From the NCBI GenBank assembly GCA_017880985.1, contig JADGRK010000207.1, forward strand, positions 1 to 5,020: DNA of 5,020 nt, in the 5' to 3' direction. The notes beneath the pieces are model-generated. The model worked only from the letters and a program-made list of their open reading frames with translations. It ran no database searches and was not told the origin of the DNA. The DNA comes from Rhodoferax sp. (GTDB taxonomy: Bacteria > Pseudomonadota > Gammaproteobacteria > Burkholderiales > Burkholderiaceae_C). This document shows positions 1 to 5,020 of this stretch, piece after piece. Each line of letters begins with the position of its first letter. The stretch's first letter is position 1. The translations under genes were made by a program, and so were the position numbers.

Positions 1-1959
1 CAACTGTAGCCAGACTTGTTCCGGCGAAACACTCGACTGCAGGATGAAAGTGCCACCCGAGACCAGACCGAGCAAAGGGTTGGTGTGGCTGAAGACCTTG
101 TGATCGGGTGAAAGTACGACCTCCACATCTTCGAGTTCGGCGTTGGTCAGCTTGACCGGCTCGGGGCTCAGAGTGATGTAGTAGTTGGTGGGGGAACCGC
201 TTTTCTCCGAGCCGTATTTGGGTGCTGATTTAGAGTGCATGCCGAGCACGCCGGCCAGGATGTCGGTGAGCAGCTTGCCGGTCGCGATGGTGCCGTAGCC
301 ACCGATGGAATGGAAGCGCACCCGAATGGCGGCTTTGGGCAACAGCCTCGGGTTGGCCTCGGTGGCCAGCGCCATCAGTTCGGTTTCAGGGTAGGCCGCT
401 TTGAGCCGCGCCTGTAGTTCGGCTACGCGCGGCGATGGCGTCTTGGAGAAGAACTGTGAGCCCAGGTAGATCAGCGGTGCGGCGTTGCCGTCCTCCATGT
501 TCTTGAAAGCGGCGATCAGATGGCGCGGTTGCAGGTCGTGGCCACCCAAGCCAAAGATCGCCGTGGTCAGTCGGGGGCTGGCAGCGAGCGCCGGAATGCC
601 GGGATGGCGCAATTGCACCGTGTTCTCTTGCGCCTTGAAGAGTGCCTGCGTCACCAGACTGGTGAGTGCGGTCTGGTCGGAACGCTCCAGCACTGTGACG
701 GCTTTCTTGCCCTTGAGCGCAGCGATCAACTCCGCTTCAGGAAAGGGCTGCAACAGTTTGACGGCGATCAAACCGACTTTTTTGCCCTGACTGCGCAGGT
801 AAGTGACGACCGCTTCCACGTCGTCGGTAACGGAGCCGAGGCCGACCATGACGGTCTGGGCATCGTCGCACATGAAGGTCTGCACCGGCTCATACTTGCG
901 CCCGGAAAGCAGGGCGTACTCGTCCATGGCCTGACGTACGAAGGCGGGGATGGCGTTGGCGAAGTGGGTGCGGTGATCGACCGCACCGGCCTGGAAATCA
1001 GATTGGTTTTGAACCGCACCGGTAAGCCCCGGGTTGTTCACATCGACCAGCGCGGGAACCAATTGGCGCGTGCCTTTCTCAAAGGCATTGACCCACTGGC
1101 GCTGCCACTGAGCGTGCAGTTCTTCGGGTAACCAACCCAGCGTCTGGGCGACGAGTTCGCCGGCGTTGTCGGGCTCGATTTTGGCAGCGTTGGTCGCAAG
1201 ATAGTCATGCAGTTTGGCTGAATTGGCCTCGGTCAGGTCCGCCTGGTGCTTGGAGAGGTATTGCTGCAACTGGGTCACCCGGCCTTTGGCGCCGTAGAGC
1301 ATCTCCTGCGCCAGCGTCGGCGCCTTGATGCGTCCGGCTGGGTCACCCAGGTACTCGGCCAGCAGCGCAGGCTCGGGCAGCAGTGCCTCGCACAGCATGT
1401 GGCTGGTGGCAAAGCCGTCCATCGCGTTGGCCACGGGGATCAGCGAGAGCGAGGCGACACGATAGGAAATGGCGGCCAGGTCAGCGGCTTCCTGCGGGTT
1501 GGCGCCGAACAAAATGGTGTAGCCCGAGGACAGCAGCGCATAGACATCGTCGTGCCCGGCCATGACGTTGAGGGAGTGCTTGGAGACCACGCGCGCGGCG
1601 ACTTGCAGCACGAAGCCGCCGACTTTTTTGCCGACCGTGACGTAGTGCGATTCGAGCGCGTACAAGATGCCCTGGCTCGAAGAAGCGTTTGAAATGAACT
1701 GGCCACCGGTCAGTGCCGCGCCGAGTGCGCCGCTTTGCGCCGAATGCTCACCCTCGGGGCCGAAGAAGAAGGGGTGTTGGCCCCAGACATTGATGCCACC
1801 TTCGGCGCGAGCGGCTTCGAAGATCTCGGCGATTTCAGTCGATGGCGTAATCGGGAAGCCGATCACGCCGCCGCAAACATGGTTCATGACGTAGGCGACG
1901 GCGCCGTTGCCGTGGATGACGTTGGGGATGCCGGGATATTTCGCTTTATTGACTTTCAT
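1..1959 (-). CDS. Pyruvate:ferredoxin (flavodoxin) oxidoreductase-like protein, alpha-gamma fusion, C-terminal part beyond window
   Basis: The frame is open for 653 codons from ATG at 1959 to base 1 and continues outside the window. The family uses thiamine diphosphate to decarboxylate a 2-oxoacid oxidatively to acyl-CoA, passing electrons to ferredoxin or flavodoxin in the cytoplasm. Domain I (about residues 12-205) has GNGAVAYVM, FPITPSTE (35-42), the candidate cofactor-activating Glu71 in PEGEHSAQSGA, SSSQG (93-97) and FVLQVAARVVSKHSL (116-130), each with a counterpart in NifJ. Domain II (about 338-450) has QAMDEY, SGRKYEP and KKVGLIAVKLLQPFP. The gamma domain starts near 545 with GGYGTIATGKLL (553-564), then KYGSEKSGSPTNYY. 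About 90 residues (210-300) have no NifJ counterpart. The iron-sulfur and TPP-binding beta domains are not visible, so I cannot say whether they are fused or separate. The start fits the beginning of family similarity, but only a weak purine stretch (CGGA) precedes it. Substrate is uncertain: pyruvate is likeliest, another 2-oxoacid is possible. Confidence 0.88.
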   Translation of the reverse strand, partial: MKVNKAKYPGIPNVIHGNGAVAYVMNHVCGGVIGFPITPSTEIAEIFEAARAEGGINVWGQHPFFFGPEGEHSAQSGALGAALTGGQFISNASSSQGILYALESHYVTVGKKVGGFVLQVAARVVSKHSLNVMAGHDDVYALLSSGYTILFGANPQEAADLAAISYRVASLSLIPVANAMDGFATSHMLCEALLPEPALLAEYLGDPAGRIKAPTLAQEMLYGAKGRVTQLQQYLSKHQADLTEANSAKLHDYLATNAAKIEPDNAGELVAQTLGWLPEELHAQWQRQWVNAFEKGTRQLVPALVDVNNPGLTGAVQNQSDFQAGAVDHRTHFANAIPAFVRQAMDEYALLSGRKYEPVQTFMCDDAQTVMVGLGSVTDDVEAVVTYLRSQGKKVGLIAVKLLQPFPEAELIAALKGKKAVTVLERSDQTALTSLVTQALFKAQENTVQLRHPGIPALAASPRLTTAIFGLGGHDLQPRHLIAAFKNMEDGNAAPLIYLGSQFFSKTPSPRVAELQARLKAAYPETELMALATEANPRLLPKAAIRVRFHSIGGYGTIATGKLLTDILAGVLGMHSKSAPKYGSEKSGSPTNYYITLSPEPVKLTNAELEDVEVVLSPDHKVFSHTNPLLGLVSGGTFILQSSVSPEQVWLQL

Positions 1960-2007
1960 CTTGCTGTGTCCGTGTGTTGTCAGGTGATCGTTCCACGCCC
2001 GCTTCCA

Positions 2008-2037
2008 AGCACCTGCGCTGATGGCGCGGCAGGCGCT
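2008..2037 (-). repeat. Leader hairpin, 9-bp arms with one G-U pair, near the start codon
   Basis: Plus-strand arms AGCACCTGC (2008-2016) and GCAGGCGCT (2029-2037) pair except for one A/C mismatch, around a 12-base loop. Read as minus-strand RNA, the sense of the downstream gene, that mismatch becomes a G-U wobble and the stem has nine continuous pairs. The stem ends about 48 bases before the ATG at 1959. This fits a folded leader RNA but does not prove one. Confidence 0.4.
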
Positions 2038-2103
2038 AACCCGGGCTTTCACGACGCGACCAGAGATTTTCCGGGCAACAGACGGGCAAGTGGCTTAACA
2101 CCC

Positions 2104-2116
2104 GCCCAAGATGGGC
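2104..2116. repeat. Small hairpin, 5-bp arms and 3-base loop
   Basis: GCCCA (2104-2108) and TGGGC (2112-2116) are reverse complements around AGA. It shares base 2116 with the larger inverted repeat beside it, so the two stems would stack or compete in a transcript. GC-rich short palindromes are common at this base composition, so function is uncertain. Confidence 0.35.
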
Positions 2117-2142
2117 AGACGAGAAGTCGGGCCTCTCGTCTG
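2116..2142. repeat. Perfect 9-bp inverted repeat, candidate operator or leader hairpin
   Basis: CAGACGAGA (2116-2124) and TCTCGTCTG (2134-2142) are perfect reverse complements separated by nine bases. No T-run follows on either strand, so it is not a standard intrinsic terminator. It starts a few bases after the likely transcription start of the left gene, a position suited to an operator or a 5'-end RNA stem. The half-site core CAGACG recurs once more at 2079-2084. Confidence 0.6.
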
Positions 2143-2155
2143 TTCGTGAGCCTCT

Positions 2156-2161
2156 AGTATA
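2156..2161 (-). promoter_or_regulatory. Candidate -10 box (TATACT) for the oxidoreductase gene
   Basis: On the minus strand TATACT matches the sigma-70 -10 consensus TATAAT at five of six positions and lies just upstream of the hairpin cluster. No good -35 box stands 16-18 bases away; the nearest TTGAGA is only 12 bases upstream. If used, transcription would begin near 2149 and give a leader of about 190 bases. This is a weak prediction, and an activator-dependent promoter is equally possible. Confidence 0.25.
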
Positions 2162-2211
2162 AGAAGTTTGTGGTCTCAAGGAGAGTTGATGCAAGCTGGC
2201 AGGTCGCTAAT

Positions 2212-2349
2212 TCAGGAAGAAGCGGCGGTCGCTCCGGCGGGTTGGACATGGCTCATGGCATGTTCACCCATGGTGGTAATCGTCAGACCGGGGTTGACAC
2301 CCAAATTGGCGCTGATCATCGATCCGTCGCATAGCACCGGTGCCGGCGC
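2212..2349 (-). pseudogene. C-terminal relic of a second GMC oxidoreductase
   Basis: About 45 codons ending at TGA (2212-2214) read CDGSMISANLGVNPGLTI followed by TMGEHAMSHV. This resembles the extreme C-terminus of cholesterol-oxidase/glucose-dehydrogenase-type GMC flavoproteins, typically DGS-hydrophobic-P-x-NLGVNPSLTI-x-ALAE-x-AM, which lies against the FAD and carries the second active-site position. Everything upstream is missing: no FAD-binding GxGxxG, no substrate domain and no His-x-x-G-T/S motif. The open frame extends to a TAG near 2438, but its first ~25 codons fall in the repeat-like element and do not look like GMC protein. The intact neighbour ends differently (SGNTNAPTIMIAEKA), so this is not a tandem copy of it. 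A real small protein is possible but unlikely, as the only start before the homology is a TTG at 2421 without a clear ribosome-binding site. Confidence 0.65.
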
Positions 2350-2370
2350 CTCAATCGGAGACAAGTTGGG

Positions 2371-2446
2371 TACTGGCTTGAAGAAGCTTTTTGGCAAGTA
2401 GTCACCGTCCAGTATGCGCAAGGAGCTATCGAACTAATAGCATTCG
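2371..2446 (-). repeat. Structured repeat-like intergenic element, probably Comamonadaceae type
   Basis: On the minus strand the element opens with a small stem, GCTAT...ATAGC (2425-2441, seven-base loop), then CTCCTTGCGCATACTGGACG, then GCCAAAAAGCTTC. Its inner part is bounded by TACTGG (2371-2376) and CCAGTA (2409-2414), which are reverse complements and enclose a second pair, CTTG/CAAG (2377-2380 and 2395-2398). From memory this layout (GCTAT-loop-ATAGC, CTTGCGCA, CCAAAAAGCTTC) resembles short interspersed elements scattered between genes in Acidovorax, Polaromonas and Rhodoferax. Only one copy is in the window, so repetition itself is not seen here. It begins five bases after the GMC stop codon and could help end or stabilise the operon transcript, though it has no T-tract. 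Confidence 0.5.
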
Positions 2447-2450
2447 AGAT

Positions 2451-4061
2451 TCAGACTGCACTCGCCTTGATCATGTCGGCAGCCTTTTCCGCGATCATGA
2501 TGGTGGGTGCATTGGTGTTGCCGGACACCAGCTGAGGCATGATGGATGCGTCCACCACGCGGAGGTTTTCAATACCGTACACCTTGAGCGTTGGGTCTAC
2601 CACGGCCATCGGGTCGCTGGCCGGGCCCATCTTGCAGGTGCTGCAGGGGTGGTATTCGGTATCGGCGCGATCACGCAGAAACTGCTCGATCTGGATCGGG
2701 TCGTTGCGCTCGAATGGGTAGAGCATGCTGCCCCGGTATGGCGCAAAGGCTTGGCCTTGCATAATATCGTAGCCGATTTGTGTGCCCTTGACGAGGCTTG
2801 CCATGTCGCGCGGGTCGGACAAAAACTGCGGGTCGATCAGGGGGGCGTCTTTGGCATTGGCGCTTTGTAGGGTGACGCTGCCACGACTCTTGGGGCGCAT
2901 CAGCGTCACATGCAAGGTGTAACCGTGGCCGAGGTGATTTTTGCGGGTGTGGTCGTCAACAATCCCGGTGCACAGAGCCAGCTGGATGTCGGGGGACTTT
3001 TCGGTCTTGTCGGCAAACAGGAAGGCCTGCGATTCAGCGACGTTGCTGGTGATGATGCCCTTGCGCTGTTTGCGCCATTCGAAGATGCTGCGAACAATCT
3101 TTGCCAGCCCTGACCCGGAAATCCCGAAAGTTGATTCCTTGCGCTGCGTGCGGTAGATCAAAACGGCGGTGACATGGTCGTGCAGGTTTTGGCCAACACC
3201 CGGCAGGTCATGCGCTACATGGATGCCATGCTGGCGCAGGTGGGCAGCGGGTCCGATGCCGGAGAGCATGAGTAACTGGGGCGAGCCGTAGGCGCCGCCG
3301 GACAGAATCACCTCCCGCCTGGCTTTGACCTGCTGTGTTTGTCCCTCTTTCAGGAACTCGGCGCCGACGGCACTCTTGCCTTCCAGGAGAATGCGTTGGG
3401 TGTGGGCCTGGGTGATGACGGAGAGATTGGGCCGCGTCAGATGGGGTGTGATATAGGCCTTGGCGGCGCTGCAGCGCTCGCCATTCTTTTGCGTCACCTG
3501 CGCCGGGGAACAACCAAACTGGGAGGCACCGTTGTAGTCCCTGGTTTGGGGCAGACCCTGCTCGGTGCAGGCCGCCAGAAAAGCGTCGTTAATCGGGCTG
3601 GGGCTGCGCAGATAAGTTACGTTCAGGGGGCCACCGGTGCCGCGGTAGTCATCCGCACCGAAGCACTCGTTGTTCTCGGAGCGCTTGAAGAGGGGCAGAA
3701 CGTCCTTGAATGACCAACCGGGGTTGCCCAGTTCGGCCCAGTGCTCGTAGTCCAGCTGGTTGCCGCGGGTGTAAACCATGGCGTTTACCGAGCTGCTACC
3801 GCCCATCACCTTGCCGCGCGGCTGAAAACCACGACGCCCGTTCAGGCCCGGCTGGGGAACGGTGTTGAAGTTCCAGTTGTGGATGCCGAGCGCCGCGGTG
3901 GCTGCAAAGCCCAGCGGCGCCTGGATGAACGCCGAGGTGTCGGGTCCGCCGGCTTCAAGCAAGCAGACGGAAACCTTGGGGTCTTCAGACAAGCGACTGG
4001 CGACCACACAACCCCCTGCACCGCCGCCGATCACAACGTAATCAAATTCTTGCACTTGCAT
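2451..4061 (-). CDS. GMC-family FAD-dependent alcohol/choline dehydrogenase (AlkJ/BetA-like)
   Basis: This is a complete 536-residue protein, the normal length for the family. It would oxidise a primary alcohol to the aldehyde using bound FAD, probably passing electrons to the respiratory chain as AlkJ does. Residues 8-36 form the FAD-binding fold: VVIGGGAGG, then LLEAGG with the ribose-binding Glu36. GMC signature 1 (PRGKVMGGSSSVNAM) begins at 81 and signature 2 (GSPQLLMLSGIGP) at 259. The active-site pair is His471 in YHPCSTCKMG and Asn515 in SGNTNAPTIMI, 44 residues apart; a His/Asn pair is usual in the choline-oxidase/dehydrogenase branch. No signal peptide or membrane helix is evident. 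I chose ATG at 4061 because similarity starts there (QEFDYVVIGG). The frame stays open to an ATG at 4142, but those 27 extra codons overlap the upstream ALDH and look non-coding. It starts 26 bases after the ALDH stop, so the two are probably co-transcribed. The substrate is unknown. Confidence 0.93.
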   Translation of the reverse strand: MQVQEFDYVVIGGGAGGCVVASRLSEDPKVSVCLLEAGGPDTSAFIQAPLGFAATAALGIHNWNFNTVPQPGLNGRRGFQPRGKVMGGSSSVNAMVYTRGNQLDYEHWAELGNPGWSFKDVLPLFKRSENNECFGADDYRGTGGPLNVTYLRSPSPINDAFLAACTEQGLPQTRDYNGASQFGCSPAQVTQKNGERCSAAKAYITPHLTRPNLSVITQAHTQRILLEGKSAVGAEFLKEGQTQQVKARREVILSGGAYGSPQLLMLSGIGPAAHLRQHGIHVAHDLPGVGQNLHDHVTAVLIYRTQRKESTFGISGSGLAKIVRSIFEWRKQRKGIITSNVAESQAFLFADKTEKSPDIQLALCTGIVDDHTRKNHLGHGYTLHVTLMRPKSRGSVTLQSANAKDAPLIDPQFLSDPRDMASLVKGTQIGYDIMQGQAFAPYRGSMLYPFERNDPIQIEQFLRDRADTEYHPCSTCKMGPASDPMAVVDPTLKVYGIENLRVVDASIMPQLVSGNTNAPTIMIAEKAADMIKASAV

Positions 4062-4087
4062 TTTGGGAGACTTTCTTGACGGGGTGA

Positions 4088-5020
4088 CTACCGGGTGAGG
4101 AAATCCAGATATTTGGTGGCAAATTTTCCGTAGGGCGGCCACAGGAATTTGATCGCACTGAATGGGGCCTGGTAGAACACCGGGCGCATTTTGGAAAAGG
4201 TGACGAAACCGTCGTAACCGTGGTAATGGCCCATGCCACTGTCGCCCACGCCGCCGAAAGGGAGATCGTGCTGGCCGACATGGAACAGCCCATCATTCAC
4301 GCTGACACCGCCCGACATGACGTGGCGCAACAAATGGTTCACCAGGGACTTGTCGTTGCTGAAGGGGTACAGCGCCAGTGGACGGGGTCCGGCGTTGATG
4401 GCCTGAATGGGTTCTTCAATCGACGCGTAAGCAATGATCGGCAGCACCGGGCCAAAGATTTCCCGGGTGCGCAGGGCGCAGTCCGGGGGTGCGTCGAGCA
4501 CGATATGGGGCGCAATCTTGCGGGTGGCGCTATCCCACTTCTTGCCTGGAACGAGTTGCACCAGGGTGGCGCCACGTTCTTGCGCTTCTTCCATGGCGGC
4601 AACCACGCGGTTGAACGAGCGTTCATCGATCATGGATGTGTAGTCAGGGGTCTCCAGTGTGGGGTAGCGCGTGCTCACAATTTCTTTGGCCATGGCTGCA
4701 AATTCGTTTACCTTGGCACTGGGGATGTACAGGTGGTCGACAGTGGTGCAAATTTGTCCCGCGTTGAAGCACTTCACAAATAGCAGGCGCTCGGCCGCCT
4801 TCCGCAAGGGGTAGTCGTCGCAGATGATGGCTGGAGATTTGCCGCCCATTTCCAGCGTCACAGGGCACAGATTGGGGGCTGCTGCTGCCATGACGGCGCG
4901 GCCAGTCAGCCCGGAGCCGGTAAACAGCAGGTGGTCAAATTTGAGCTTCGAAAACTCGATGCCGACACCGCCGGTTTCGTCGAAGAAGGCGAGCTTTTCC
5001 CTGGGGAAATAGGCCGGGCA
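4088..5020 (-). CDS. Coniferyl-aldehyde-dehydrogenase-like aldehyde dehydrogenase, N-terminus outside window
   Basis: The frame is open for 310 codons from the window edge (5020) to TAG at 4088-4090. The family is usually about 470-480 residues, so roughly 165 N-terminal residues, including much of the NAD(P)-binding fold, lie outside. It oxidises an aldehyde to the acid with NAD(P)+. Counting from the first visible codon: FTGSGLTGR (33-41) is the dinucleotide-binding turn, Glu57 in TLEMGGKSP is the general base, and Cys91 in NAGQICTT is the catalytic nucleophile. EIFGPVLPI (187-195) is the second cofactor-contact motif. LPFGGVGDSGMGHYHGYDGF and FSKMRPVF near the end are typical of class 3, coniferyl aldehyde dehydrogenase and AlkH-type enzymes, as is the C-terminal WPPYGK. 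All visible catalytic residues are intact. It is the upstream partner of the GMC dehydrogenase and would remove the aldehyde that enzyme makes. Assignment to coniferyl aldehyde itself is family naming, not evidence of substrate. Confidence 0.92.
   Translation of the reverse strand, partial: CPAYFPREKLAFFDETGGVGIEFSKLKFDHLLFTGSGLTGRAVMAAAAPNLCPVTLEMGGKSPAIICDDYPLRKAAERLLFVKCFNAGQICTTVDHLYIPSAKVNEFAAMAKEIVSTRYPTLETPDYTSMIDERSFNRVVAAMEEAQERGATLVQLVPGKKWDSATRKIAPHIVLDAPPDCALRTREIFGPVLPIIAYASIEEPIQAINAGPRPLALYPFSNDKSLVNHLLRHVMSGGVSVNDGLFHVGQHDLPFGGVGDSGMGHYHGYDGFVTFSKMRPVFYQAPFSAIKFLWPPYGKFATKYLDFLTR

Larger units (their letters stand above)
1960..2211 (-). other. Non-coding leader/upstream region of the oxidoreductase gene
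   Basis: No convincing protein is encoded here on either strand. The stretch separates the GMC relic from the ATG at 1959 and should hold the promoter and 5' leader of the oxidoreductase gene. It contains three inverted repeats (listed separately) and three copies of the hexamer CAGACG: plus strand at 2079-2084 and 2116-2121, minus strand at 2137-2142. I see no sigma-54 -24/-12 pair, no clear FNR-type palindrome and no match to the thiamine-diphosphate riboswitch core, although the product should use that cofactor. Confidence 0.6.

Noticed and set aside
520..1131. 203-codon open frame on the plus strand
   Set aside because: It lies wholly antisense to the PFOR-like gene, whose frame has clear family motifs throughout. 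Its translation shows no recognisable domain and is typical of antisense frames in GC-rich DNA.
2116..2142. Intrinsic terminator
   Set aside because: The stem is perfect, but neither strand has a T-run after it, so terminator function is not supported.
1960..2160. Possible thiamine-diphosphate riboswitch ahead of a TPP-dependent enzyme
   Set aside because: The conserved CUGAGA core and its partner strand are absent from the leader, and the hairpins seen do not form the expected three-way junction.
2168..2401. 77-codon plus-strand frame across the intergenic region
   Set aside because: It is antisense to the GMC relic and the repeat-like element and has no family resemblance. An AAGGAG-like stretch precedes an internal ATG at 2189, but the protein itself looks random.
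4062..4142. 27-codon upstream extension of the GMC dehydrogenase to an ATG at 4142
   Set aside because: It would overlap the ALDH coding end in another frame and adds residues unlike any GMC N-terminus. The ATG at 4061 places the FAD motif at the usual distance from the start.
4220..4783. 187-codon open frame on the plus strand
   Set aside because: It is antisense to the ALDH and covers its catalytic motifs; the translation is low in recognisable features. It is a shadow of the real gene.
1..5020. CRISPR array, tRNA, rRNA, insertion sequence or attachment site
   Set aside because: I found no regularly spaced repeats, tRNA-like cloverleaf, rRNA sequence, transposase frame or terminal inverted repeats in the window.

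Overview
All three genes in this window read on the minus strand. Most codons are G/C-ending and the proteins look proteobacterial. Between the genes lies an element resembling a short intergenic repeat I associate with Comamonadaceae. My best guess is therefore a betaproteobacterium of the Burkholderiales (Rhodoferax/Polaromonas-like), but no rRNA or other marker is present to prove it.

Right part (2451-5020): an alcohol-to-acid oxidation operon. The 3' two thirds of a class-3-type, coniferyl-aldehyde-dehydrogenase-like ALDH (4088-5020, start outside the window) is followed after 26 bases by a complete FAD-dependent GMC alcohol/choline dehydrogenase (2451-4061). The GMC enzyme would oxidise a primary alcohol to the aldehyde, and the ALDH would oxidise the aldehyde to the acid. 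The pairing resembles AlkJ/AlkH and polyethylene-glycol or terpenoid alcohol systems. The substrate cannot be read from the sequence.

Middle (1960-2450): 491 bases with no intact gene. Just after the GMC stop comes a structured repeat-like element (about 2371-2446). It is followed by a short reading frame (2212-2349) that looks like the last ~45 residues of a second GMC oxidoreductase of a different subgroup (cholesterol-oxidase/glucose-dehydrogenase-like C-terminus). I read this as a gene relic. Then comes a roughly 200-base, hairpin-rich leader with a weak promoter candidate in front of the left gene.

Left part (1-1959): the first 653 codons of a large pyruvate:ferredoxin/flavodoxin oxidoreductase-like protein (NifJ type, alpha and gamma domains fused), cut by the window edge. 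It appears to carry an extra helical segment of about 90 residues between domains I and II. No other complete gene is supported. The many other open frames lie antisense to, or in other frames of, these genes.
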